From assembly GCA_005656395.1 (NCBI GenBank), contig SRSI01000013.1, forward strand, positions 868,001 to 932,000: a stretch of DNA of 64,000 nt, in the 5' to 3' direction. The translations under genes and the position numbers were made by a program. Within the stretch, counting starts at the first letter, position 1; the number at the start of each line of letters is the position of its first letter. This document shows, piece by piece, positions 37,540 through 49,811 of this stretch. This stretch comes from Strongyloides papillosus. Its lineage: Eukaryota; Nematoda; Chromadorea; Rhabditida; Strongyloididae. Under the pieces are notes generated by a model that saw only the letters and a list, made by a program, of their open reading frames with translations, ran no database searches and was not told the DNA's origin.

Positions 37540-40500
37540 TTTTAGAAATACACTATTATATCAAAAAACCAAAGAAATTATATCGAATGTGTAGTAATGA
37601 TACTATTCTGTTTAAATAGTGTGATTTTACAGATGACATGTGTATTATTTGTATTATGATTCCAATAATTATCGCTCTAGGAAAACATTTTTTAATTATT
37701 CATGGTTAAATGTGATATATCCTACTATTATATTTTCTTATATTCATTTTTTGATTGTATGATTTAAAAACATACCTTATAAAAAGGAAAATTCGTTGAA
37801 ACAAAAAATTTAAAAAATCACTACTTATTTTTAACAAGATGTCTAATAATTTGATAGAGAAGAGAAATTAAAACAAAGATTGTTCTTTAAGTTTCTTATC
37901 TAAAACTTTTGGCAATCAGCCCATTGGTTTCGTTTGAAGCTGTTTACCCGCATGGTTTACTTTATATATTATAGGATTCATAGTCGTTGTATTTGTCACT
38001 GTCTGAGCAGATAAACTGCTCCTATTAATTATGAAAAATTCCAAAAAAAACATAAACATCTTTAATCAACAGAAGTGTCCAGTAATAAAACTAATATAAT
38101 GGGTATTTACTCATATGATAATAACAAATATAGGCAAAAATACTTTTTGAATTGTATATATAACTGAATAATCCTGGATAAAATATCTTGATTTACACTA
38201 ATTCAGTTATAAATTTTTAGTGATATTTTCAGTTAATTATTTCAGATTGGTGCAAAAGTTTCGTTGTTTCTCTTACAAAAAATTTTCAAACATAACACTT
38301 TAATAAAACAATCATTTTATTTGTAGTATGTCAACTTTCGTTATCTACCATTTGATTTTTATTTAGGAGAAGTTTTATCTATTCTAAATGTAGAAAATTT
38401 TTTAGTTATTTTAAAGGAAGTTTCCAAAAAACCTATATATACCTTATCAATTTTTTTGAAGCTTCTACAATTTAAAAAGTTACGTATAAACAAAACTACA
38501 TAGTAGTTATGAGAAAGCACATTTGGGAAGTATATTAGGTGGGGAAGAATTTCATACTTTCAGGCATCCAGATTTTACGAGACTTCAAGGTTATGTGTAG
38601 TAGTATTGAAAACAGCTTTTTATAGTTTATCAAATTTTGTCATTTTTATAGATTTTTTTGTTCAGTTATGATAAAATGTTATATTGGAAGTCATAAAAAA
38701 TAATTTGCATGTGATGAAATTTTAAATCTTTTTTAGAAGCGCAATCTCTACAAATGCACGCACTATATTCAGGATTCATTTCTTCGTTTGAAAACATTGA
38801 GAACGCACTTTAAAATGTTTAATTTTTTATCATACCACCTCCCAATGTTCCACACAAATTTTTAGTTGCTTCAGTTACGTTATTTTTCAGTTAAACTATA
38901 TAAAAAATACATTGTCAAAAATTATCTTTAGCACAGACAACATGATAATTTATGAATATAAAAATTATACCGTTAAAAATTGCTTTATCTAATTACTACG
39001 ATAACTTAATTCTCTATCACTTGCAGTAATGTTGTTTTGATGAACCAAAGTGTCATTAAAGAAACGACAGAGTACATGTAAAAACCTAATATTTATTAAA
39101 CTAAAGATCACTACCTTTCTAATTCCATTAATGAATAATAATTAACTATTTATAAATCACATATTTTAATGTATTAGTTGGAGGTTTACATCATGGTATA
39201 ACAAAGCAAGTTTTTTGGCATTTCTTTTTTTGCGGATGAACTTGAAAGTACAATAGAATTACTACTAGTATTACTTTAATAATCCTATACTTACATTTAA
39301 TAAGCTAGGATTATTTACCAATAATCAATTCTAACAAATTTCAAGTACTTTTAATATTTTTATTAATAATTACCTATTTCCATGATAACGGAAGATATCA
39401 ATTTTTAAAATAATTTACCATACTAATTACAATTCAATGATCTTTTTTTTGTTTAAATATAGTGTTTCAGTATTTTTCTATTGAAACTAAAAAACACTCT
39501 TTATAATGTACATGATGTATTAGATGAGGCCACCTGTGCATTTCATATTATGATACTAATTTTAAATAGAATTATACAACTTCATATATTTAATTCAAAT
39601 AATCATTTTTAGAAAATACTTTTTTTTAAATTATGGGGTGACTTTACATGACATGAAGATAATATCTCTTTCCTTAGGTTTAGACTATAGACATTTAAAT
39701 ATCAAACTACTTGATCTATTAAAATACAAAACAATAAATAAATTTAAACAATTTCTATTATACTTTGGAATTGTTTATCATAATAATCACAAAAAGGTTT
39801 TTTAAACAATTTCATAACTTTTGAACTAAATAGTTTATTATTAACATAATTTGCAGTATTTTTTTTAAATTTATTTTATAATTATTGGCTTAGTTTAAAA
39901 AATAAAACTTAACTAAATAACAAAAATTTTTATAACTATTTTAGTGGTTTAAAAATATTTTTCATACTTAAAATCTAGAAATTTTTTAAATTATAACTAA
40001 CGTAAGTTTAAAGGTCTACTTTATATATATGAAAAATATATTTTTAATAGTTGTTATTGTCAAAAATGCCATTTCATTAAAAAAGCACTTTATTTATTTC
40101 TATAATATCAAATCTTATGTTTGAAAAAAAAAGATATTTAACATATGATTTCGTTTTAAAAATTAGAACTTGTTTAAGAAATATTTTATAAAGTGTTTGG
40201 AATTATTCCAGAAACTTTTTTTGCACTACCCATTTAATGACTAGATTCTGACAAAATATCTCTCTTGTAATAATAATAAAAAAATATTTGCAACGTATTA
40301 CATTATTTTTTAATATTTATTTAACAAATTTTTATACTACTACAATTTAATATTCAGTTTAACAATAGTGATATTTTAGAAATAAAAGATAAATCTTTGG
40401 AAATATTGTACAAAATTGTTGAGAAATATTTTACTATAATTCTCATTATTATAAGAATGATGTCAAATGTTATTTTAATGAAAGCATAATTTAACATTTG

Positions 40501-41320
40501 AATCATATTTTCCCATTAATTGGTTGTAGAAATAATATAAAGTGTTATTTATTTTATTTAATTTTAAACTAATCTTATTTTTGCTAACTTAATGAAATTT
40601 CTAGAATCCAACATTAAATAATAAATAAATATATTATTTTATGCATACTTTAATTTATACTGGTAAAAGTTTGAGGTCTCGATTCAATAAAATCAATTTT
40701 AGCTTAATAAGAAATTAATCACAAAATTTAAAGTATATAAATCAACTGAAAAATAAAATTTTTTATTAAAATCTTGTTACTTTAATTAGTAACTTCTTCT
40801 ATAAAAAATTATAGTGGAATATTAATTTTTTAATAATATTTTATGCTGTTATAAAGAAGAAATGATGATTGTTGTTATTGATTACTTTTTATAATTCTCT
40901 ATTTAAATTTTTCTATTAATGAATTATTAGCATTATTTTGTGAAATTATAAACTTTTTAATGTAAAATTTACAGTGATTGGCTAGAAATGTTCTAATCTG
41001 ATTGTATGAGTAATAAAAGATTTGAATTATTATTATTTATACAGTATAATTCATCATCTATACAATATAATTTTTATTTATACAATATAATTAATTTTGA
41101 ATATCATAAATTTTATTAAAAGAGTAATTCATTCGTTCTGCAAATAATTCATGCTTTATTATCAGTAAAAATAAATAAACCCGCCAGATTTACTGTAGGA
41201 GGATAAACAACACTTGTTTTAAAATGGTATTTTGATTGAATATAAACTATTTATTTTAATTAGTAGGTGTAAATAATTAATAACTTAAATCCCAATTTAT
41301 GAGTCAATGAGACATTGGAG
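37540..41320. other. Intergenic region with worn coding-like patches
   Basis: Mostly AT-rich, but 37900-38020 and 38500-38880 are of more balanced composition. At 38243 the words TTGGTGCAAAAGTTTCG resemble a mariner-type terminal repeat, but no matching right end was found. At 38739-38814 a TTTTTTAG acceptor precedes a short plus-strand open frame. No protein family is recognised; decayed transposon or gene debris is the best reading. Confidence 0.35.
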
Positions 41321-41975
41321 GTACAACTGAAAATTTTACCCCCCCCCCATTTTTATTTCATTGATAAAAAGAGCAACTAAAATAATGTATCTTGGCAAAT
41401 TTATTCGGCCTGAAACATTGAGATACAGCAGCTGCAGTGAGCCAAAGTCGGAACAATTGATTTTGTTAAGTTTCCAGTAAATAAATGTTTTTTAAAAATA
41501 AATAATGTTTCTAGGTGTAAATTTTTTATTAAAAAACGAATGAGCATACTTTCGGTTTCATAAATTTACATCTTTATTATCTTTTGGATTTTTTTAAAAG
41601 TATTTTTAATTTTTTAGTACAAAAATCGAAAAGCGCATGTTGGATTTCTTTTGTAATTTTACATCTAGATTCAACAAAAAAAGAAAAATAAAAAGTGCAG
41701 ATCACTGTGTTCTTGGATTTGAGTACAGGAATAAAAAAACGCATGTTCCCAATATGTTCTTTCGTTTTTTCATATAAAATTACCTATAGAAATAATATTT
41801 ATTTTTAAAAAAAATTTTATTTCCAGAGGTTTGTAATAATCAATTTTCCCAACATTCAGTCATTACTGTTGTCGTATATCGAAGTTTTAGGCCAAATAAA
41901 TTTTCCAACATACATTATTTTGGTTGCTCTTTTTGTTAATAAAATAAAAATAGGGGGTAAAATTTTTAGTTGTAC
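41321..41975. mobile_element. Foldback MITE with long imperfect terminal inverted repeats
   Basis: Starts GTACAACTGAAAATTTTACC and ends with the imperfect reverse complement (GGTAAAATTTTTAGTTGTAC). The match runs inwards for about 230-240 bases per arm with mismatches and small gaps, covering the C-run next to the end (ten C on the left, five on the right), AAAAAGAGCAAC, AATAATGTAT, and the AAAAATAAATA block near 41500/41800. The central loop is roughly 41565-41735. No transposase ORF. A TA duplication just inside the GTAC ends is possible, but the exact boundary is uncertain. Confidence 0.75.
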
Positions 41976-42984
41976 AAAATTTTTGAAAAATTTTCGACTA
42001 ACTCAAAAAACGGGATTTAAAATGTATAGGTAAAGACTATATATAATTTGTTAGTACTGCATTTTGGCAATAATATTCTGGATAATTTATTATATACATT
42101 TCTCTTACTGTTTATTAACATGAAATTGAAGGTTTTTAACAATCTATATTTATCTTTGGGTAATAAATATTTAATTTCTCTAAATTTTATAGTTTTTGAT
42201 CACATGTATCCTAAAAATTTATGGAAAATTTTATTTACATTGTTATATTATTATTATACTGTTTAAAAGTTAGCTGTCTTGAATAAATTATTTGTAAAAC
42301 AAAATCGTAACCACTGGTTGAGAATAAGATATCAAACAATTTTGTATACTACATAGTAAAAGTAATTAGACGTTAAAAAATTCAGAATAAAATTTATAAT
42401 TATAAATGAACATTATAAACAGATATCTAAACTAATAAAAGTTTTTATCTAAAAAATTATGAAAAAAACCTTAAAAAGTTTAGCTCTTAAATTAATAATA
42501 TTATTGATTTTTTTATTACAATTTATTTATGTAAATTTCAATTATTCAAATATAGCATTTGAGATATTTATTTTGACATGCTGACAATTGTTTTATTATC
42601 ATCTATATGATTTAAGAATATTACATTAAAGTTAAATTAAACCTTTGTACAATAAATTATAATTTTAAATATTTATTTAGCACTGTTTTCAATCTTATTT
42701 AACAACATATTGTTATTTTAGTATAAGTTTGTACAAAATATATTTCTTAAAAATATAATTTTATTTCTTAGTCACAATGAATTTAACATTTCAAAATATT
42801 AAATCTTTAGCTAATTTTTATTTATTGTGTTTCAGTTATAATCTTTAACTACAACAAAATTTCAGTAAATGTAAATTTCATCTACAAAATTACTTGCATC
42901 CAAATTTTATAGAGAATAATTAATGTTTTTATTATTTTTAACATATTAAAACTTATGGGAATAATTATTTTAAAAGGTAAATAA
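41976..42984. other. Upstream region of the DUF229 gene
   Basis: AT-rich. A short open piece from ATG 42459 to a GTAAAT donor at 42531 encodes a lysine-rich start and a hydrophobic run ending LLQFIY, very like a type II anchor and similar in style to the start of the DUF229 frame. Its phase (0) does not match either obvious downstream acceptor, so it is not joined; it may be debris of a duplicated 5' exon. Confidence 0.3.
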
Positions 42985-43059
42985 AAAGTTATACTACTAA
43001 GTACTATTTTTAAAGACTCTCATTCAAAATTATTTTCATTCATTTTTTGTGTTGGATGT

Positions 43060-44934
43060 GTGATTATTTGGATTATATTGTCAGTTTTCCTACTACAAAA
43101 TGATATAAATAGAAATAAGTGGAAAATCACTAAAATACAGGAAATGGATAACATGTGTCAAATTCCTAAATTTAATATTTGGGATAAATCTATATCTCGT
43201 TATATAACTAAAAAATATAAGAATAAGAAATGTGTCAAAACATATGAAAACAATTATTATACTCTAAATAATGGTTTATTAAAATTAAACTCTAGTACAT
43301 TAGAAAACAGTACATGCTTCTATGCGTGTATCTATCCCATTGGTGATAACTCGTTAACAAAAGGAAAGTACGAAAAAATAGTAAATCCTGTTATTTTAGA
43401 TTGTGATACATTTCACATATATTGCAGAAAACCAAATATAACAATTTTTGAAGATTTAAATTTTCACATAAGAAGTATTAACTTTAATAACCAAGTATCA
43501 TCGAATGTTTCAAAAATAAATCAAAATTTTGTTGAAAGTAGCAAAAAATATAATGTACATATATTTGTTATTGATTCTTTATCCTATTATCAAGCTAAAA
43601 GAGGATTTGAAAAATCAAGAAATTTGTTTAGAGAAAAATACCAAAGTATAGAATTTCCTTTTTTAAATAGAGTGGCAGATAATAGTAGACCAAATGCTTA
43701 TAGCTTTTTAATGAATAAAAATAGTTTGAACATTATTGATATCTTTGGAACTAAACGCACAATAATAAATGACTGGAAAAATGATGATCCTTGTAATGTT
43801 CCTCTGAATGACACAACGTATATTATTAATCAATATAAAAAGATGGGTTATATAACAATGAATGCAGAAAATTATTGGTACGGTGGTGTTTTTAATTGGA
43901 ATAATTGCAAATCGTTTACCAAACAACAGGCTGATCATACTTTAAGAACATTTCAATTAGCAAATAGAGTAATTAGTTATAAACTTGTTGACAGAATTAC
44001 ACGAGAAAGATGCTTTGGACATGGAAATTATTTGTTTGAATATTTGAAACAATTTTCTGAAAGATATAAAGATAAGCCTCATCTATCACTAGTCTGGGAA
44101 TCTAATGCAGTTCACAACGATATAAATGGTATAATGGATTTTGACAATTATTTCGAAAACTTTTTCAGTGAGAATATAAATTTATTTAAAAATTCTTTCA
44201 TGTTTGTAATGTCAGATCATGGGTTTAGATTAGGCTCTTTCCAAGATACACAAATAGGTAAATTTGAAGCAGACAATCCATATTTAATGATTTCTGTTCC
44301 AATTGAATTACGAAACAACAAGCAATTACTAAAAACTTTAAAAGAAAATTCTAATAAGCATATATCTCACTTCGATGTGTATGCAACATTGCTTGATATT
44401 TTAACGGAAGCATCAAAAACAAATTTTGAAAATTTAAAAGAATTTGATTTATCTTCTATAGTTAATTTTAAAGTCAAAGGCAAGAGCATGTTAAGACCAT
44501 TACAAATTAAAAATCGAAGTTGTTATGAATTATATGTTCCATTAGAAAATTGTCTTTGCCAATTTAACTTTACAAAGAAATATTTTATTTCAAATAAAGA
44601 GCAAAATAGTCTTAAGTATGCTTTTCTTGATGAAATTAATAAAAATATTATAAATAATAATCTCACAAATATATGTGCTAAAAGATCTTTGAATAATAAC
44701 TATAAATTTAATATTGGTAAAGCATATCTTAAGAATGAAACTCCAGTTTACGAAGTAAAAGGACATGTTTTGCCAGGGGATGGTATCTTTTCTGGTTTCT
44801 TCAATGGAGATTTTCAATTAATTAATAATGAATTATTAAGAATCAATTCATATCGTAGTGAATCAGAAAGTTGTCTTTATGAAGGAAAAAATAGCAAATA
44901 TTGCTTCTGTAAAAAATTGATAAAGCAAGATTAG
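43060..44934 (+). CDS. DUF229 family protein (alkaline-phosphatase fold), 5' end uncertain
   Basis: A single open frame of about 624 codons. Hydrophobic IIWIILSVFLL at the start looks like a signal anchor, so the enzyme-like domain would face the secretory lumen or the outside. The alkaline-phosphatase/sulfatase-like fold of DUF229 (PF02995), a family expanded in nematodes, is shown by FVIDSLSYYQ near residue 171 (metal/nucleophile region) and VMSDHGFRLGSF near residue 386 (metal-binding Asp-His), plus many N-glycosylation sequons and a Cys-rich C-terminus. Biochemical function of the family is not established. The frame has no good ATG: it opens at 42985, GTG lies at 43060 and the first in-frame ATG (43144) would delete the anchor. 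An upstream exon supplying the ATG is likely, entering at an acceptor such as TTTTTAAAG (43015) or ATTGTCAG (43084). Confidence 0.82.
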   Translation: MIIWIILSVFLLQNDINRNKWKITKIQEMDNMCQIPKFNIWDKSISRYITKKYKNKKCVKTYENNYYTLNNGLLKLNSSTLENSTCFYACIYPIGDNSLTKGKYEKIVNPVILDCDTFHIYCRKPNITIFEDLNFHIRSINFNNQVSSNVSKINQNFVESSKKYNVHIFVIDSLSYYQAKRGFEKSRNLFREKYQSIEFPFLNRVADNSRPNAYSFLMNKNSLNIIDIFGTKRTIINDWKNDDPCNVPLNDTTYIINQYKKMGYITMNAENYWYGGVFNWNNCKSFTKQQADHTLRTFQLANRVISYKLVDRITRERCFGHGNYLFEYLKQFSERYKDKPHLSLVWESNAVHNDINGIMDFDNYFENFFSENINLFKNSFMFVMSDHGFRLGSFQDTQIGKFEADNPYLMISVPIELRNNKQLLKTLKENSNKHISHFDVYATLLDILTEASKTNFENLKEFDLSSIVNFKVKGKSMLRPLQIKNRSCYELYVPLENCLCQFNFTKKYFISNKEQNSLKYAFLDEINKNIINNNLTNICAKRSLNNNYKFNIGKAYLKNETPVYEVKGHVLPGDGIFSGFFNGDFQLINNELLRINSYRSESESCLYEGKNSKYCFCKKLIKQD

Positions 44935-45859
44935 AAAATTGTTATGTTTGTTGTAATATTGTGGTGTTTGTTATCAAAATTTTATTATTAAAAATTGTTT
45001 TATAATTCTTATTTAAAAAAAAGATAAATGCATTTAAATACTCGTTTACTACTGATAAATTTTATGATATACCAAGAGTATTAATGCAAAAGTATTGTTC
45101 TATTTCAATTTTTTTGCTTTTATATACTTTTATAATGACTTTGGGTTGTATGCATGCAACGAAAAATGCAAAGTTAGCATATTTGACTCCCTAAGTTTAA
45201 GAATTTCATCCTTAAATTTTGAATGTAAATATATTCGAACATGTACTACGAAAATATAAAAAAAAACTTAAAAAAGTTTTTAAAATGTGGAGAAAATTGA
45301 AGCCAACTTGCCAAAAATGGTGATTTTTTTGATTTAATGATCGGCCACAATTTATTATAAATTTAACGGACACAAAAATTTAATTTATATTTGTGTCATT
45401 ACTACGTGTTAATTAACTTTGTTACTATAAAAATAAACAAAATCGTTACTTTTTGGAATTTCCGGAAGGTCTTTTAAAACAAAAATACAAAAAACGGAGT
45501 AGTACTTAGAGAAATTTCAAGTTTCATCAATTTGAAAGACTCAGGCATCAACGTTTACTATTTTTAGTGAATATTTTTAAAATTTAGACCAATTAAGAAA
45601 GTAATTTAACAAATGATACTTTTTTTCCTCACATCAATTTACATTTTTAATTTTAATGTTTTTCTGCTTATATAGAAGAATAATAACTTTTTTTTAAAAA
45701 AAATTAAATATCTTTTTAAGAGATTTAAAAATTATTGAATGGTTTTATTGGAAAGGTTATTATTGAACTATTAATTTAATTATTCGAAGTACAAAATATT
45801 TGTCCAGTAAAGTTTAGCAACAATTAATTTTTTGTTATGAAAAAGTATAGAAATAAAAA
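44935..45859. other. 3' flank of DUF229 gene, nothing recognised
   Basis: AT-rich, with a more balanced block at about 45120-45560 broken by stops in all frames. No terminal repeats or domain recognised. Confidence 0.4.
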
Positions 45860-46490
45860 AACTGAATAAAAATTCAAAATTTTTGAAAAAATCAATATAC
45901 GTTAATATTATATTTAATTCATGCGCACATAAAAGGATGAAAATAAATTCTGATTCTCAAATTATCCCTTCACCATTATAAGAAGTAGCGTCGTTTTAAG
46001 CATTTGAATATTATCGAAAAATACAAAAAGATATCATTACATATAAAGTAGCAAAAACGTCAATTAGCAAAAATATAAATTCTACTGATTCACCACTTTA
46101 GTATTAGAAAATATATTATATAAAATTATATTTCATATTGGATTTATCGAAATTCATGCATCGTTTTGATAAATATTTCAAATTAAAATTTAGATAATGT
46201 AATAGTTATAAAATAAAAATAAGTTAATTCTTACAACATTAAAAATATCTAAAGGAAAGTATTCTCATTTTTAACTAGCAATAATATATAATTAACTTAT
46301 AATTGGTTGTAGTTATGATTTAATTAAAAGGTATAGATTTCTAGACGCCTAAGACGACGCTACTTTTAAAATAAGTGAGGTGATGATACAAGAATCAGAA
46401 TTTATTTCCATTCTTTCATATACACATAAATTAATATAAAAAACATTAAATGTGGCAAAAATTTGAATTTTTAATAAATTAGTATTTTGA
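45860..46490. repeat. Inverted-repeat (MITE-like) element
   Basis: The left arm around 45862-46005 and the right arm around 46340-46488 are imperfect reverse complements. Shared blocks include AAAAATTCAAA(A)TTTTTG, AATAAATTCTGATTCT (45948 and, inverted, 46390), and GTAGCGTCGT(T/C)TTA (45987 and, inverted, 46350). The spacer of about 330 bases has no ORF. Ends are not sharply defined and no target duplication was identified. Confidence 0.6.
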
Positions 46491-47259
46491 ACACTTTGTT
46501 AAAAAATATTGTTTTATATTAAAACATAGACAACCTGTCACTAGTAAGATAAAATATATTTATTTGTAATAATTTTTATAAAGTTTCTAAACTTTCACTA
46601 ATGCATTATGATAAATAAAAAAGATGGAAGGTAAAAAATAGTAAAATTTAAATGTATTTGTTCTTAATAATACGAATACTCTTTTAACAAATTCATTGCA
46701 AAATCATTTCTATAGAACAATATTGCAAGTCTAATTTTACATGTAAAAATTTATTTTTTAATAATTAAGAAATTATATTAATTCTATTTTAACTTTCTTC
46801 AACATTACTACTTTATAAAACAATACGTGCTAGAAATGTTACATACGAACTAATTTTAAAAAGTTTGATTTCTTCAATTTGTAAATAAACTAAATTATGT
46901 ATTGTACTTTTTTTGTTAAGCAAAATTAAATTATTTATAATATGTAAAATTCAATCCATGGTTTTCGATTTTTGTTAATTTTTGTTTAAAGGAAAAAGCT
47001 CTAAAAATGCACAAACAAAAACTTTTTTATTGGTCAGCTAAATTTCATTTGTTTAACAGTGTTTCATCAAAATTTTTAAATAATATTTTATAAAATAAGA
47101 AAGAAAAAACAATAATGCTTTTACATAATTTACTATATTTGACTTTTGGAATACTGGCTGATCTTGATAACTTTCCTGTGATTAAATAACAATGCCATAG
47201 ATATGCATTAAAATGTTGGACGTATCATTTTTTAGTTTTTGATTTTTTAGTAAATTTTA

Positions 47260-48135
47260 GTTTCAGACATTTATGGATATAAAATCACTAATATGTGTAA
47301 TATTAAAAATGAGTCTATTGTCTATTTTGTTTATCTCATGTGGAAAAAGGGCTTTATTACAATGTGTCGATAATGATAAATTTTTAGAAACACCACAAAA
47401 CAAAGACCGATTATGGGAGTATCCATATGATATCTTGTTTGCAATAATCGTTTAATTGAATGTGGGTTTTTACTGGTACAATTTGTTTCTACGATCAATA
47501 TACGTATTTTTTTACTAATGCTTTTAATTCAACAGAACAATTTACTGTTGATTTAAAATTTAATCTGTGATTTCCCAGTGCAGTTATATTTACTTTAACA
47601 GAATATTTAGGACTATAAAATTGTAAATCATTGCAAGTTTTTCAGAATACTAAGTATCATATTTATATTTACCGGGTGTATTCCTTTTGGGAAACCCAAT
47701 ATTTCTAGAATCTGAATTAATCAAAGAATATTTCTTGCATCATGCACTATATAACCTTTTAAATTTGAAAAAGTAGGTCTAATTTTCTGCCCTGCTATTA
47801 TTACTTGTTTATCAATTAGCTGTCTATGAACAGATTTTTTATCTTTGATTCTTTATAATTACCTGGAAAATGTGCAATTGACGAATAATCATAGCCAATA
47901 TATAATCTAACATAATTTAATGCCAAGTATTGCATTACATGAATTTTGGGTCAATATATTTATCAATTTCAAAAATATATTTGCTATTATCTTTTCTTCT
48001 AACTGTTTGAATTAATCCCAAATACATCATAACTTTTTTTGCAACACAACTTGGTTTTTTACTACAACTAACATCAATTTTCATATCATGTACTATTGTT
48101 CTAAGTAAATTATACTACCATTAAAATAGTATTCT
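47260..48135. pseudogene. Decayed coding remnant, family not recognised
   Basis: Composition is more balanced than the flanks. On the plus strand, a TTTCAG acceptor at 47268 precedes a 60-codon open frame (47273-47455) with a signal-peptide-like hydrophobic start. On the minus strand, about 48105-47470, fragments of plausible protein (SCSKKPSCVAKKVMMYLG, FEIDKYIDPKF, YIGYDYSSIAHFPG, SNLKGYIVHDARN) occur in shifting frames separated by stops. This pattern suggests one or two dead genes. No known family could be assigned. Confidence 0.4.
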
Positions 48136-48867
48136 AATAAATTATTCTTTTTATCGTATAAAATCTAAAAAATGAAATAAATTTCTTTATACATTTTTTT
48201 TGTTTTCGCAATTTGATTTCTATAATGAACAAAAATTTTGTCTTCGCTATAACTTTATTCAAATATAACTGATTTTTATGACTAAATTGCTAAAAGATGT
48301 GTTTTTCTATCTTAGAGGCAGATTGATTTTGTTTTTCGTTTAAAAAATTGGACAAGTTATCTTTAAAAAATCCTTTTTTAAGCTCTTTTTACATAGTTTT
48401 GTTACTCGATAAACATTCCATAAAATTAAATGGAATAATTTGGTTTATAAGCCAATAGAAAGGATAAAATCTGGAGTCGTGGAGAAATTTGTTATTATAG
48501 AAATTGATAAAGAACTGGCAAAGTTATAAACCAAAGAGTGATAATCTTTCAGAAATAAAAATTTAAGAGTTAAATATCTAAAGCATAGCTAAAACTTAAT
48601 GAAAACAAGTGATATAATATTTGTTATATAAATCTATGTCTAACTTAAAACATGAAACTATAAAAAAAGTTTATTACTCAACAACGAAAGACGTTAAATT
48701 CATTTTAATGTCAACTTTTTTTTTCATCGTCTTCACAAAAACCAATTTTGTTTTTGTAAAAATTTTTTTCAAACTTAGTCAATTTCTATGATTGAATAAT
48801 CATAAGGTGTATTTTTTCTAACTTAGTGGGTAAATTTTTATTTTAAAAGTTTTAATATATATAAACC

Positions 48868-49811
48868 ACACACGAAAAAATAAGGAAGCATTTTTGCATG
48901 AAATTAATGAATTTCCCCCCACCTAATAAAATTTGAATTTTCTTGATTTTCGACTAATTTTATCGCAATTATATCGCACATAAAAATTAAAGCAAAAATT
49001 GGAGAGTTATTAAAAGAAATTTCTACTTTTTTATTATATTATTATTATTTTAAAACTTAGATTGTTTTCTGAATACTTATTAAATACAAGATTAGAATTT
49101 AATTTTATGTAAGATTATAAATGTTTTCATGAAGAGCATTTACAAACACACCACAATATTTTTATTAATAAGTTTAAATGGTTTGAATTATTATAAATTA
49201 CACCTTTAATGAAATTACACTCTTCTGAAGACCAAAAATTATTTTTATGGCTTTAAAGGCCCTATTTAAAAATCGAATCTATAAAAAATTATAAATTATA
49301 TGGATTTTTATCTATAGTAAAAAATATCTTTGCATATTTAAACTGAATATAAAAACAAATACTAAAACAATATTTATAATTACTAATATTTTGTGTGGTT
49401 GAATAATAATTTTTGGCTTTTTGTTATTATTATTACGAATTTTTTATATTTATTGTTGCCAGTGAATTGTTTAGGACAATGATTTTTGTTAAAACTTTAC
49501 AACTTTACACGAAATTGAGTTCTAACAGCATGTTTTATGTATATTGGAAAAAAAATTAGATCCTAAGATTAGTATTATATCAAAAACATTAAGATTAAAT
49601 AAAAGTTACAGTATTTAAAATATAAAATATGTATAATTTTGTAAAAAAAACAGCAAAATTCTGCGACACAAAAATATTTTCCATCGTTTAAAAAATTTTT
49701 GCTGTAGCTTATAATTTTAAAAATTTGAATAAATGTTGATTTTTTTAATAGGTGGGAAATTTTTTTGCATTTCAGATAGATTTGTCAAAATTTTTCCCAT
49801 TTTTTTTTTCT
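48868..49811. repeat. Probable MITE-like element with weak terminal inverted repeats
   Basis: The left end (CACACACGAAAAAATAAGG, then AATTTCCCCCCACCTAATAAA at about 48910-48930) and the inverted right end (TTACACAGAAAAAAAAAATG, then AATTTCCCACCTATTAAA) share order and spacing of motifs over about 80 bases. The interior is AT-rich without an ORF. Homology is modest and partly low complexity. Confidence 0.35.

Noticed and set aside
38243..38260. Mariner-like terminal repeat word TTGGTGCAAAAGTTTCG
   Set aside because: No matching inverted right end found within several kilobases and no clear transposase nearby.
42048..42266. 72-codon plus-strand frame upstream of the DUF229 gene
   Set aside because: Leu/Phe/Tyr/Asn low complexity, no family.
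43708..44817. Two minus-strand frames over the DUF229 gene
   Set aside because: Antisense shadows of a much longer coherent ORF.
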